Shown: positions 1-9,144, counted from the first letter of the stretch. The stretch is DNA of 46,402 nucleotides from Syntrophaceae bacterium (GCA_018056765.1 JAGPFA010000017.1:1-46402), one strand, 5' to 3'. A program made the numbers and translations. The notes: generated from the letters alone by a model not told the origin.

Positions 1-2
1 CT

Positions 3-1607
3 AACGGTTCTGCCCCGACAGACAACGATAATTTTTCCAGTTTGAAAATAATCGGGCTTGATTACGACACCGACTACGATGTCTATTGCGTGGCCGAGGG
101 TACGACATCCAATCTGCAGGCAGCCGCAACTAAAATAGAGATCTCCACCGATGTACGCAATACTCTTTTTGTCTCTGACAGCAGTGGCAATGACGCAAAT
201 GACGGCAGCATCGAGAACCCCAAAAAGACAATTAACGGCGCAGTTGGAGCAGTTGTACCGGGCATCATCCGCATTTATGTTTCCGCCGGCACCTACAATG
301 AAAATGTAACATTGGAAGACGGCCTTTCCCTCTACGGCGGCTTTTCTGCAGATGACTGGAGAGACCGCGACGAGGAGGACAGAGAAAACGCCACATACCG
401 AACATTTATTAGGGGTGTCGACGCCGCCGGATCTGGCTCCGGCGTGCGTGTCACCGGCGTTTCAGGCGATGACTGGATTCTTGAAGGCTTTGTCATTGAG
501 GTTCATCATACCGGCAATTCCCACGGCGTCAATGTCGCGGATATCACCGGCATGGTGACTATCCAAAATAACACCATCCACGGCGGTCCCGGATCAAATG
601 AATCAAACGGTATTTATATTCATGGCACAAACTCAAAAACGCTCATTCACCGCAATGACATTAATGGTGGAGCTTCAGGCGCCTCTTCCAACGGCATTTA
701 TATTGAAACAGCGGCTGACCAGAATATTGTGGACAATAATATAAATGGAGGAAGCGGCTCTTATTCATCCAAAGGAATTACCATAACATACCCTCTGGCC
801 GAAACATCAATCATTACCCGCAACAACATCAGCGGCGGATCAAATATCATGCGGAACCATGGTATTAGTCTAAAAAATAACCAGGTCGGTTCATTGCAAG
901 TTATTATTAGCGGAAATTATATCGTAAGCAACGCCAACCCCGTGATATGGGACGAATCACGTGGGGCATTTGGTATTCATGCGACAGGCACGAATGCCGA
1001 CAGAAAAATCCAGCCACGGATTTTCAACAATGTTATTGAAGCAACAATTACAAATCAAGGATTTGCATATGCCATGTACTTCATGAACCTTGCCGGTTCG
1101 CCACTGGTCTATAACAATACCCTTGTCGTACAAGGCGGGCCCCAAGGTTCGTCTGGCGGCTACGGCATTTTCGCGGTAGGTAGTGTTGGCCTGGAAACCT
1201 ACGTGGACGTTAAAAATAATATCTTTTACTGCCAGCCAAGTGCAACATTTGTAGATTATGCTATTTACGAAGGTCCATCCATGGTTAGTGAATCCAACAT
1301 TTATAAAAATGACTTTTACGGGTGGGAATATATTGTGTTTGGCACTGATGGCTTTCGGCCCCAAACAATTGCCGATTTGATTTTTGGGCGCCCAGACAGC
1401 GACGGAAGTACCGATGTTGATCCTGCTCTTTCCGCTGGCCCTGAGTACGACCTGACTGCCGCGAGCCCCGCAACCGTAACCCAAGGAGGCGACGACCTCT
1501 CAGGGGTACCATCCTTCCCGGAAGACAGCGGCAACGGCGTGAAACTTGACAAGAAAGGCACGCTACGCAGCGTCCCCTGGTCAATGGGCGCCTACGAGCG
1601 CGACTAG
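3..1607 (+). CDS. Secreted right-handed parallel beta-helix protein (3' part)
   Basis: The reading frame is open from the window edge, so the 5' end lies outside; the TTG at 42 is probably an internal codon. The first ~55 residues look like the end of a linker or fibronectin-like region. From about residue 55 (counting from the edge) the protein has a DUF1565-like opening (short strand, then 'SGNDANDGSIENP' and 'PGIIRIYVSAGTYNENV'), as in right-handed beta-helix proteins. Many short Asn/Gly-rich turns follow ('NNTIHGG', 'RNDINGG', 'DNNINGG', 'RNNISGG'), spaced like helix coils. Such folds occur in extracellular carbohydrate-active or adhesive proteins. No catalytic residues could be assigned, so the role is unknown. 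A strong terminator follows. Confidence 0.75.
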   Translation, partial: NGSAPTDNDNFSSLKIIGLDYDTDYDVYCVAEGTTSNLQAAATKIEISTDVRNTLFVSDSSGNDANDGSIENPKKTINGAVGAVVPGIIRIYVSAGTYNENVTLEDGLSLYGGFSADDWRDRDEEDRENATYRTFIRGVDAAGSGSGVRVTGVSGDDWILEGFVIEVHHTGNSHGVNVADITGMVTIQNNTIHGGPGSNESNGIYIHGTNSKTLIHRNDINGGASGASSNGIYIETAADQNIVDNNINGGSGSYSSKGITITYPLAETSIITRNNISGGSNIMRNHGISLKNNQVGSLQVIISGNYIVSNANPVIWDESRGAFGIHATGTNADRKIQPRIFNNVIEATITNQGFAYAMYFMNLAGSPLVYNNTLVVQGGPQGSSGGYGIFAVGSVGLETYVDVKNNIFYCQPSATFVDYAIYEGPSMVSESNIYKNDFYGWEYIVFGTDGFRPQTIADLIFGRPDSDGSTDVDPALSAGPEYDLTAASPATVTQGGDDLSGVPSFPEDSGNGVKLDKKGTLRSVPWSMGAYERD

Positions 1608-1640
1608 AGCCTTCAGGTGGTTAATCAACACATTCCACGG

Positions 1641-1667
1641 CGCCCGGGATTAATCCCGGGCGTTTTT
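1641..1667 (+). terminator. Rho-independent terminator after the beta-helix gene
   Basis: Perfect hairpin CGCCCGGGAT/TAATCCCGGGCG (1641-1662) followed by five T residues, about 35 bases after the beta-helix stop codon. Confidence 0.85.
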
Positions 1668-1731
1668 CTTCCGCTCCCTCATTTGCGCCACTTCAGACAA
1701 CTTCCCCACATCCCACCAAATCACCCTTCAT

Positions 1732-1779
1732 CTAACCCTCTAAACCTCTAATCAACTAATCCGCTAACTCTCTACCTCC
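1732..1779 (+). repeat. Degenerate period-8 tandem array (CTAACCCT type)
   Basis: Six consecutive octamers: ctaaccct, ctaaacct, ctaatcaa, ctaatccg, ctaactct, ctacctcc. The 'CTAA' half is constant and the last four bases vary. The same kind of array recurs at 2597-2652, 23293-23340 and 23576-23615. In the gap 1608-1972 the only other content is the terminator and a REP cluster. Confidence 0.75.
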
Positions 1780-1811
1780 ACAGCAGAGGACACGAAGCAG
1801 TGAGTTTTGAT

Positions 1812-1962
1812 TGCCGTTCGTGCTGAGCCTTAATGGCCGTTCGTGCTGAGCCCGTCGAAGCATGAACGGCCAACCATCACCTCGCTCATCCCCTTCGACA
1901 AGCTCAGGACAGGCTTCGACAAGCTCAGGACAGGCCCTTCGACGGGCTCAGGATGAGCGGGG
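1812..1962. repeat. REP-like hairpin cluster A
   Basis: Contains a truncated half unit (1813-1828) and a full hairpin. The hairpin arms are TGGCCGTTCGTGCT (1834-1847) and AGCATGAACGGCCA (1859-1872) with loop GAGCCCGTCGA. After these come copies of the inverted-orientation core CTTCGACAAGCTCAGG, ending with CGACGGGCTCAGGATGAGCGG. The two orientations side by side resemble BIME-type REP doublets. Short ORFs here only translate the repeat. Confidence 0.85.
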
Positions 1963-1972
1963 TTTGAGAGGT

Positions 1973-2272
1973 TCATGGTTTTCGAAACGATTTTGAACAA
2001 CGGGCCAGGCAGGATACTTCCTCCCAATCACCACGTATCATGGCTTCTTTCTTCTTACGGCTCCAGCCTTTGATTCTCTGTTCAGATGATAGGGCTTCTT
2101 CGCGAGTTTTAAATTCCTCAGAAAAAACTAAAACCAGAGGGCGACGTTTCAATGTATAACAACCAGGGAGCGCACCTGACATATGCTCGCCGATACGTTT
2201 TTCCAGATTATCTGTATGTCCTGTGTAATAACTACCGTCAGAACAACGCAGAATATAAACCCAGAAAGACAT
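1973..2272 (-). CDS. Single-domain GIY-YIG nuclease
   Basis: Small stand-alone GIY-YIG endonuclease-fold protein, 99-100 residues. The GIY-YIG signature is present as 'VYIL' near residue 5 and 'YYTG' near residue 15, followed by the conserved Arg in 'LEKRIGEH' and the acidic/basic segment 'REEALSSEQRIKGWSRKKK'. The family (UPF0213/YhbQ-like) has predicted DNA-cleavage activity; the cellular role is unknown. Two adjacent ATGs exist. AGGAG lies 6 bases from the second (2270-2272) but only 3 from the first (2273-2275), so the second was preferred. The gene is alone, with REP-like clusters on both sides, and its stop codon lies about 10 bases from cluster A. This makes a link to repeat movement worth testing. 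It is intact, with all expected motifs. Confidence 0.85.
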   Translation of the reverse strand: MSFWVYILRCSDGSYYTGHTDNLEKRIGEHMSGALPGCYTLKRRPLVLVFSEEFKTREEALSSEQRIKGWSRKKKEAMIRGDWEEVSCLARCSKSFRKP

Positions 2273-2349
2273 CATGAACTCCTGTGTTTGCTCATGCTAT
2301 TTTTACTGACCGAGTATGGTGCAGTTACTACCCGTTAGCCCTGAATTTT

Positions 2350-2526
2350 ACTGTCCGTTCGTGGTGAGCTTTAATTGCCGTTCGTGCTGAGCCCGTCGAA
2401 GCATGAACGTCCAACCATCCCCTCGCTCATCCCCTTCGGCAAGCTCAGGACGAGCGGGATTATTTGAATATTCCTCTAAAATTCGCTCAGTTTTACTTGC
2501 ACGTTCGTGGTGAGCCTGTCGAGCAT
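2350..2526. repeat. REP-like cluster B with conserved unique block
   Basis: Contains a half unit (2353-2375), a full unit (about 2382-2409, outermost pair altered), an inverted core with CGCTCATCC...GGACGAGCG, and then a ~45-base block (about 2455-2500, 'ttatttgaatattcctcta' onward). That block is repeated nearly identically at about 5283-5320. A truncated REP ending 'gtcgagcat' leads straight into the period-7 array. The gap 2273-2668 holds only repeats. Confidence 0.8.
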
Positions 2527-2582
2527 CCTTTATCCTTTATCCTTTATCCTTTATCCTTTTGCCTTTATCCTTTGGCCTTTAG
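2527..2582 (+). repeat. Period-7 tandem array, 8 units
   Basis: Units read CCTTTAT x4, CCTTTTG, CCTTTAT, CCTTTGG, CCTTTAG. The same array with different unit numbers occurs at 5467, 18884, 21013 and 27501, each on the same strand. Confidence 0.9.
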
Positions 2583-2596
2583 CCACGCGCTATTAG

Positions 2597-2652
2597 CTAA
2601 CCCTCTAACCCTCTAATCTTCCAATCATCTAATCTTCTAACCCTCCACCATT
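2597..2652 (+). repeat. Degenerate period-8 tandem array, 7 units
   Basis: Units read ctaaccct, ctaaccct, ctaatctt, ccaatcat, ctaatctt, ctaaccct, ccaccatt. It follows the period-7 array after the linker 'gccacgcgctattag' and ends 16 bases from the patatin gene's stop codon. Confidence 0.8.
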
Positions 2653-2668
2653 CCCCATCCCCCGCCTT

Positions 2669-4939
2669 TCAGAACCTCTGCCCCAGATACAGATAGACCG
2701 ACGAGTGTTTTCTTTCCGCCTGGCCGTAAGCCAGATACACTGGGCCCAGAAATGTTTTCATGCCGATAAACACGCTGCCGGCCAAAATGAGCGAATTCAA
2801 ATTAATGTCGCTGCGCCTTGTCCAGACATTGCCCGCCTCGACAGATGCTCCCAGATAAAAAGGCATATTGAGACCGCCCAGCCCCAGTGAGGCCAACTCG
2901 CGATAGGCAATCAATCGCGCCAGACCGGTGTGGCGGCCATAGATTTCATCGCTTGAGTAACCGGACAAATTCAAAAAACCGCCCATGGGGTAGGTATCCT
3001 GCACGGGCAGGTCGTCATTGTCCAGCGTGATACGAAAGTCCAGACCGGGAACAAACGTGAAGCGCCGCCAGGTGAAAGCCGTCATCCAGCGCAAGCTCAT
3101 GGTCTGCACATTGATGTCGGATCCCAGAGCTCTCATGTTATATTCCCATTTGATCTTGGCATCCGTGCCGCTGAGGGGAAACACGTAGTTATCCAGCTTA
3201 CTGTAAGCCAGCGAAGCAAAAACACTTGACCGGTCGTATGTTTGGGTCTCGTAGTAGGGCGGGCCGATGAGCAGTCTGACTCTGCCCCGTTCGCGGCGCA
3301 GACCGGCGCGCAGTTCTCCCCAGTTGCCGAATTGTCGGCCGGCTTCCAAACCGAAGCGTCCGGCGTTGGCCCGGTGCTGGCTCAAAATATCGCCGCGCTC
3401 GCTGTAGTTGTTGATATTGCGAACATAATATTCGAGGTTGGCGGCGACAAAATATTTCAGCCCTTCGTCAATAGGCTGATACAGCTCCGTATAGATTCGG
3501 GGGGAGGTGCCAATGCGCCCTTCCACCCGCCACTCGCCCGCCAGCCTGTTGAGGGCGGCTTTTGTAAACTGGCCGGTCAAGGCATAGGAACTTTTCCCCC
3601 TGAAGTTGTCCTCAAAGCCGATACCAAAGCGCAGATAATTGGGTCCCCACGATTTCTCGACCGGTTCGATGACAATGCCCCTCTTCCCGCCTTTTTCAGC
3701 CAAACGGAAATTCACCCTCTCGAATGTGTCGATACCATATATACTCTCGATACTATCTTTAAGCTTCTCCCATCGTAATACCGCATCTGTTTTCAAATCA
3801 ATGTGCGCGTTGATGACCCAGTCCGGCAGCGAGGTTTTGTTATCCAGCTCTACAAATGCCAGCGAAATCTCCCTGTCTTCGGGTTTTCTTTGTGCGGCCA
3901 GAAAAGACTCGTAACGCTGCTCATCGGCGGAAAAGCGCGCCAGATCGTCTCTGGCTGCCTGTGCAGCCGCCAGGCCGCTGCCCACCGCTTCGGCCGCCCG
4001 CGTGAAATCACCGGTGGAGATATCCCCCAGATCGGGCTGAATTAAAACGTCATTTTCGCGTAACGAGCGGATCTGTTCGGCGGTGTTACGCTGCACCATG
4101 ATGGTGATGAGCTGCGAGGTGATCCCGACCGACGAAGTCAGCTCGTCGCGCCCGGCGAGTGCCGTGCCGATATCCACGGCAATGATGACATTGGCCCCCA
4201 TGCGCCGCGCAGTATCCACCGGCAGATTATTGGAAACACCGCCATCCACCAGCATTTTGCCGTCTATTTCCACCGGCGCGAAAACGCCCGGAATCGACAT
4301 GCTTGCGCGTATGGCCGAAACCAGCTCGCCCTTACCCAGAACCACTGCCTCGCCAGTTTCGATATCGGCGGCGACGGCACGGAAAGGGACCCCCAGATGA
4401 TCGAAATCCGAGATGCTTTCGGTATGTAACAAAACAGACTTCAGGAGCATATTGAGGTTTTGCCCCTGCAGAAGCCCTTTGGGCATGGCCAGGCGGCCGT
4501 CTTTGATTCCGAGGTCAAAATCGATCAGATATTGAGACGCATCCTGTTTGCGACGGAAAGTCATATCGCTGGAAGGAGGCTTGTCGCGGAAAATATTATT
4601 CCAGTCCATAGAGGTCATGACTTTTTCAATATCATCAGGTGACAGACCTGCCGCATACATGCCGCCGACAATCGCGCCGATACTGGTGCCGGCAATGCAA
4701 TGCAGAGGGATCTTCAATTCCTCGATCACGCGCAGCACCCCGATATGGGCGGCACCGCGCGCCCCGCCCCCGCTGAGCACCAGGCCGACCTTCCATCCTT
4801 CTTCCGGTGCGGCAAAACGTTCGGGCAAATCATCAGCATATACCGAAGAAGCAATCAGTGTGACAAAAAAGGCCAGAAATACCGGCAGGACACACAAAAA
4901 CCGGCGGACATGGCCGGCAATCCTTAGAGGTTTAAGCAT
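2669..4939 (-). CDS. Patatin-like phospholipase with outer-membrane barrel (type Vd)
   Basis: Predicted lipid acyl hydrolase exported and anchored in the outer membrane, as in the PlpD-type (type Vd secretion) family. An N-terminal signal/TM segment (about residues 12-35) is followed by a patatin domain. This has oxyanion motif 'SGGGARG' (56-62), nucleophile elbow G-T-S-I-G with Ser86, and dyad 'DGG' with Asp232. A POTRA-like region near residues 360-430 precedes an Omp85-type beta-barrel, and the protein ends in Phe, as outer-membrane barrels do. At 756 residues it is close to the family's usual ~730. It is a single gene facing the repeats: period-7/period-8 arrays abut its 3' end. Substrate is not evident. 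Confidence 0.9.
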   Translation of the reverse strand: MLKPLRIAGHVRRFLCVLPVFLAFFVTLIASSVYADDLPERFAAPEEGWKVGLVLSGGGARGAAHIGVLRVIEELKIPLHCIAGTSIGAIVGGMYAAGLSPDDIEKVMTSMDWNNIFRDKPPSSDMTFRRKQDASQYLIDFDLGIKDGRLAMPKGLLQGQNLNMLLKSVLLHTESISDFDHLGVPFRAVAADIETGEAVVLGKGELVSAIRASMSIPGVFAPVEIDGKMLVDGGVSNNLPVDTARRMGANVIIAVDIGTALAGRDELTSSVGITSQLITIMVQRNTAEQIRSLRENDVLIQPDLGDISTGDFTRAAEAVGSGLAAAQAARDDLARFSADEQRYESFLAAQRKPEDREISLAFVELDNKTSLPDWVINAHIDLKTDAVLRWEKLKDSIESIYGIDTFERVNFRLAEKGGKRGIVIEPVEKSWGPNYLRFGIGFEDNFRGKSSYALTGQFTKAALNRLAGEWRVEGRIGTSPRIYTELYQPIDEGLKYFVAANLEYYVRNINNYSERGDILSQHRANAGRFGLEAGRQFGNWGELRAGLRRERGRVRLLIGPPYYETQTYDRSSVFASLAYSKLDNYVFPLSGTDAKIKWEYNMRALGSDINVQTMSLRWMTAFTWRRFTFVPGLDFRITLDNDDLPVQDTYPMGGFLNLSGYSSDEIYGRHTGLARLIAYRELASLGLGGLNMPFYLGASVEAGNVWTRRSDINLNSLILAGSVFIGMKTFLGPVYLAYGQAERKHSSVYLYLGQRF

Positions 4940-5123
4940 AAAGAATCCATTGATAAGAGTATTTTATCCTCCATTTTGACGGCGGAGAAAGTATAGAAGG
5001 TGGAAGTTTTCCGGTCAAGAGATTTCCCGCCGCCGGATTGCCTCAAACATAAATAATATTACCGGGCACGAAATTAAAAAGCTGCGATGGGTCGAAAACC
5101 GATGTAATGAAGCGCCAAAGCAT

Positions 5124-5466
5124 ATTTGCCGTTCGTGGTGAGCTTTTTATTGCCCGTTCGTGGTGAACCTGTCGAACCAGAACGAGACGAACCCTATTGC
5201 ACGTTCGTGCTGAGCCCGTCGAAGCACGAACGGACAGACTCAACAGCCTCGCTCATCCTTCGACAAGCTCAGGACGAGCGGGGTTATTTGAATATTCCTC
5301 TAAAATTCGCTCAGTTTTACTGCCCGTTCATGCTGAGCCTGTCGAAGCATGAACGGGCAAGCATCGTCTTCGCTCACCCCCTTCGACAAGCTCAGGGCGA
5401 ACGGACGAGATCCATCCTTTCCTAAAGTAGGGTCAATTGCCCGTTCGTGCTAAGCCCGTCGAGCAT
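5124..5466. repeat. REP-like cluster C
   Basis: At least three full hairpins and two half units. The best has perfect 14-bp arms TGCCCGTTCATGCT (5321-5334) and AGCATGAACGGGCA (5346-5359). Another near 5198-5232 has GTGCT paired with AGCAC. Inverted cores lie at about 5250-5280 and 5370-5405. The block 'atcctttcctaaagtag' plus flanks (about 5410-5450) recurs at about 10430-10465. In the gap 4940-5731 I see only repeats plus a possible promoter. Confidence 0.85.
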
Positions 5467-5557
5467 CCTTTAGCCTTTATCCTTTATCCTTTATCCTTTA
5501 TCCTTTATCCTTTATCCTTTAGCCTTTAACCTTTGGCCTTTATCCTTTGGCCTTTAG
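5467..5557 (+). repeat. Period-7 tandem array, 13 units
   Basis: CCTTTAG, CCTTTAT x6, CCTTTAG, CCTTTAA, CCTTTGG, CCTTTAT, CCTTTGG, CCTTTAG, then the 'ccacgagctattggctat' linker. This is the longest array in the window. Confidence 0.9.
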
Positions 5558-5650
5558 CCACGAGCTATTGGCTATCCCCCATCCACCATTCATCTAACCC
5601 TCCACCCCCGGCCTGGCAGGTGAATCCCTCCGGCGGCCTGATTTATTTGT

Positions 5651-5680
5651 TTGACAAGAAAGCCGCCCACAAGGTAACAT
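5651..5680 (+). promoter_or_regulatory. Possible sigma-70 promoter of the hybrid kinase gene
   Basis: Perfect -35 TTGACA (5651-5656), 18-base spacer, weak -10 TAACAT (5675-5680), about 60 bases before the start codon. Tentative. Confidence 0.3.
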
Positions 5681-5740
5681 CGCCCCAAGTTTCGCTTCTG
5701 TTCTTGTCCTATAGCAACATCGTAACCACGGGTGGCCAGG

Positions 5741-8700
5741 ATGCCGAAATTTTTTTCATTAAAAAAACTCATCAGGCCCTTCTCCCGCCCGCCGGCACCA
5801 AACCATCCACCCGTGGAAACATCTCGTGAGCAACAACTGAATGAGCAGCTTCTTCTGCACGAATTTTTAAAAAACACGCACGAAGGCGTACGGATCATCG
5901 ATACCAAAGGCTTCATCGTCGGCGTCAGCAGGGCCTATTGCCGCATGACCGGCTATACCCACCATGAACTTGCGAAAATGAACATCCGCGATATTGATTT
6001 TCCGGATTCTCCTGACGAAGTTGCCAGCCGCACTGAAGAGGTGATCAAAAAAAGGTCAGGTTTTGTTGACATGCGCCAACGCCGCAAAGACGGCAGTTTT
6101 TTTGACGCTGTAGTCTCTTCCACATTTTTAAATGTGTCGGGCGGCATCCTCGTATCAGTATGCCGCGATATAACAATTATCAAAGAAAACCAGGCAGAGC
6201 GAAGCCTCATCTTTGGACTTCTGTTGCGGGGCAATCAACCGGGGGACGAGCGCCGGTTCATGACAGATGCAGTGGAGCTCCTCAAAAAGTGGAGCGGCTG
6301 TGAAGCGGCAGGCATTCGCGTCATGGACGGGGATGACTACCCCTATTATGTGACCACCGGTTTTGAGCCGGGATATGTCGAGGCCGCCAATCATCTGTGT
6401 GCAAGGGATGAAACAGGCCTGCCGGTAAAAGACTCAAATGGGATGCCCGTGCTGAAGTGCATGTGTGCGGAAGTAATCAGGGGTCACATCGACATTGCTC
6501 AGCCTTTTTTCAGCCCGGGCGGCAGCTTCTGGACCAACTCTGTCACCGCTTTAGTGGCCGGGGGCACCCGTCAGCAGCTTGCCTCGCTTGCCGGCGGCAA
6601 CTGCTATGCGACAAGATACGAGTCGCTGGCGCTGATTCCGCTCAAATGGGGCGATGTCAATATCGGCCTTATCCAACTAAATGACAGGCGGCCGGGGCGT
6701 TTCAGCCCCTCGTCTATCACTTCTTTGGAGCATGCGGCCATCATCGTGGCTGCCGGCCTGGTATCGCGGGGCGCCACAGAGGAACTGCGCCGTAGCGAGG
6801 AAAAGTATCGTCTGATTGTCGAGGCGTCACTGGAGGGTATTCTTGTCGCTGATCATGAATTTCGCCTCATTTATGTAAATGATGCCCTGGCTAAAATGCT
6901 GGGCTACAGCCCGGATGAGCTTGTGGGGAAGGATGTTCAGGATTTCTTCTACGATCCTCCAGGCCCGGAACCGGACAAACATCTTGAGAGCAGGCGTGCG
7001 GGGCAGGACGAAATCCACGAACGCCGTTTCCGCCACAAAGACGGACACCCTGTCTGGACCATCGTATCGGCCAAATCACTGAAAGATGAGGCTGGCAGCT
7101 TTGCCGGATCCTTTGCGATGATCACGGACATCAGCCGAATCAAAAAACTGGAGGAGGAGCTCCGCCAAAGCGCGAAACAGTACCGCACATTGGTGGAGAC
7201 CATCCCGGATGTCCTGACCCGACTGGATCGTCAATTGAGATTCACAAACGTATCGAGTAATATGACACAGTACACCGGAATACCCCACCATTTGTTTATC
7301 GGCAAAACCCATCGTGAAACCGGTCTTCCTGCACAGATGTGTGACTTTGCAGAAGATACTATAAAGAAAGTTTTCGTAACCGAGCGTCCCATGGAAACGG
7401 AATTTACCTTCAATGGCCCGGAAGGCGAGAAAATCATTAACTGGCGCGTCATCCCGGAGCCGGATGCACAAGGCCTGATCAATTCCGTCATAACACTGGG
7501 GCGTGATATCACCGAGCACCGCAGGACAGAGCGTGAATATCAGACTCTCTTTCGCGAGATGTTCGACGGTTTCGCCGTGCATGAGATCATCCTCGACGAT
7601 GAAGGAAAGCCGGTGGATTACCGCTTTCTGGACGTCAACCCCGCCTTCGAACGTCTCACCGGTTTGAGGGCCGAAGATGTGGTCGGCCGCCGCATACTGG
7701 AGATAATGCCGGATACGGAGTCGCACTGGATTGAGGCATACGGCCGCGTGGCGCTCACCGGCGAGCCGGCATTTTTCGAGCTGCACCATAGCGGCCTTGG
7801 GAAGGACTTTCAAATCAGCGCCTACCGGCCCGCTCCCCTGCAATGCGCAAATATTTTCATCGACATCACCGAGAAGAAACGGGTAGTTTTGGAAAAAAAC
7901 AAAATACAGGCCCAGCTCTTTCAGGCGCAAAAAATGGAATCGGTGGGGCTTTTGGCCTCCGGTGTGGCGCACGATTTCAACAACAAGCTCGGCGTCATCA
8001 TGGGAAACGCCGAGATTGCCCTGGAGCTGCTTGACGAATCCCACCCTGCGTACAGCCGCCTGAAAGAGATTGTGAAGGCCTCGAGCCTTTCGGCCGATCT
8101 CACCAGACAGTTGTTAACTTTCGCCCGCAAGCAGGAAATTTATCCGCGCGTTCTTGACTTGAACCAGGCACTTGGCAACATCTTCAAAATGCTCGATCGC
8201 CTCATCGGAGAAGATATCAAGCTGGTTTACGAAGCCGGAGAAAACCTCTGGCCGGTAAAGATCGATCCGGCACAGCTTGACCAGATCATGGCCAACCTGT
8301 GCGTCAACGCCCGCGACGCGATCCATGGCAGTGGAAGCGTCACGGTTACTACTGCCAACGTCAGCCTCGATGCCGCCTATTGTGCTCACTTCAACGGCCT
8401 GAAGCCGGGCGACTATGTCCGTCTGACGGTGGCCGACACAGGCTCCGGCATGAGCGAAGAAGTCAAAAAACATCTGTTTGATCCCTTCTTTACCACAAAA
8501 GAGGGGGGAAAAGGCACAGGTCTGGGGCTCGCCACTGTTTACGGCGCGGTAAAACAAAACAACGGCTATATCTATGCCGAAAGTGAATTGGGTAAGGGAA
8601 CGGTTTTTACAATTTATCTGCCGCGACAGACCGGCGACGCCGACACGGAAGCAGCACCGCAAGGTGGGAAGGCGGTGGGTGGCAAAGAAACCGTTCTTAT

Positions 8701-9058
8701 CGTGGAGGACGAGAGCTCCATCCTTGATGTTTTGCACCTTCTTCTTGGGCACCTGGGATATCATGTATTGGCTGCCGCCTCACCGGCGGAGGCAATGACA
8801 ATGGCCGGCCGGCACAGGCAAAAGATTGATCTGCTGATTACGGATGTGGCTATGCCCGGTATGAACGGCTTTGAGCTGGCCCACGCACTGAAGAGCAGCC
8901 ACCCCCACCTGAAGGTCATGTTCATCTCCGGCCACACCCCCGATGGCATTGCGCACTACGGAGAACTGGACAAGAAAGCTATCTTTCTCCAGAAGCCCTT
9001 TACCCAGGACATGCTGGCGACCAAAGTGCGCGAGGCGCTCGAAAAAGAAGGTGGTTAG
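5741..9058 (+). CDS. Multi-PAS hybrid sensor histidine kinase
   Basis: Cytoplasmic hybrid kinase of 1105 residues with no clear membrane segment. Order: PAS (~35-145, 'ISRAYCRMTGYTHHEL'-like core), GAF-like region (~160-340), PAS (~350-470), PAS (~475-595), PAS (~605-710). Next come the dimerisation/phosphoacceptor helix with His744 in 'GVAHDFNNKLG' and the HATPase with N-box 'NLCVNARDAI' (~852), 'DTGSGM' (~899) and 'GKGTGLGLA' (~922). A C-terminal receiver follows, with acidic pocket 'VEDE' and phosphoacceptor Asp1035 in 'ITDVAMPG', and Lys in 'LQKPF'. A GTG at 5732 is an alternative start; ATG 5741 has AGG directly before it, so neither ribosome site is ideal. No output domain or dedicated regulator is adjacent. 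The signal is unknown; the next gene encodes a heme sensor that could be a partner. Confidence 0.9.
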   Translation: MPKFFSLKKLIRPFSRPPAPNHPPVETSREQQLNEQLLLHEFLKNTHEGVRIIDTKGFIVGVSRAYCRMTGYTHHELAKMNIRDIDFPDSPDEVASRTEEVIKKRSGFVDMRQRRKDGSFFDAVVSSTFLNVSGGILVSVCRDITIIKENQAERSLIFGLLLRGNQPGDERRFMTDAVELLKKWSGCEAAGIRVMDGDDYPYYVTTGFEPGYVEAANHLCARDETGLPVKDSNGMPVLKCMCAEVIRGHIDIAQPFFSPGGSFWTNSVTALVAGGTRQQLASLAGGNCYATRYESLALIPLKWGDVNIGLIQLNDRRPGRFSPSSITSLEHAAIIVAAGLVSRGATEELRRSEEKYRLIVEASLEGILVADHEFRLIYVNDALAKMLGYSPDELVGKDVQDFFYDPPGPEPDKHLESRRAGQDEIHERRFRHKDGHPVWTIVSAKSLKDEAGSFAGSFAMITDISRIKKLEEELRQSAKQYRTLVETIPDVLTRLDRQLRFTNVSSNMTQYTGIPHHLFIGKTHRETGLPAQMCDFAEDTIKKVFVTERPMETEFTFNGPEGEKIINWRVIPEPDAQGLINSVITLGRDITEHRRTEREYQTLFREMFDGFAVHEIILDDEGKPVDYRFLDVNPAFERLTGLRAEDVVGRRILEIMPDTESHWIEAYGRVALTGEPAFFELHHSGLGKDFQISAYRPAPLQCANIFIDITEKKRVVLEKNKIQAQLFQAQKMESVGLLASGVAHDFNNKLGVIMGNAEIALELLDESHPAYSRLKEIVKASSLSADLTRQLLTFARKQEIYPRVLDLNQALGNIFKMLDRLIGEDIKLVYEAGENLWPVKIDPAQLDQIMANLCVNARDAIHGSGSVTVTTANVSLDAAYCAHFNGLKPGDYVRLTVADTGSGMSEEVKKHLFDPFFTTKEGGKGTGLGLATVYGAVKQNNGYIYAESELGKGTVFTIYLPRQTGDADTEAAPQGGKAVGGKETVLIVEDESSILDVLHLLLGHLGYHVLAAASPAEAMTMAGRHRQKIDLLITDVAMPGMNGFELAHALKSSHPHLKVMFISGHTPDGIAHYGELDKKAIFLQKPFTQDMLATKVREALEKEGG

Positions 9059-9144
9059 AGAATGATGGGGGCGGGCGGCTTGTTCCCCTCGTCTTGCATA
9101 CCCGGGTTCAAAACCATAAGATAAACAAATTTCATATTTCGCAA

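Noticed and set aside
1830..2027. ORFs of 60-140 codons within REP clusters (also near 5126-5425, 9943-10511, 23382-23594)
   Set aside because: They translate the repeats themselves (peptides such as 'HPEPVEG', 'LSLSKG', 'FDKLRA') on both strands; no independent coding signal.
2527..2652. Telomere-like sequence (CCTTTAG and CTAACCCT units)
   Set aside because: Resemblance to eukaryotic telomere repeats is superficial; the arrays are internal, short, degenerate and surrounded by bacterial genes.
5124..5466. CRISPR array
   Set aside because: Repeat units occur in both orientations, with irregular spacing and no unique spacers of constant length; no cas genes.
7076..8044. 322-codon antisense ORF
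   Set aside because: Lies wholly inside the hybrid kinase gene, whose domains are well recognised on the other strand.
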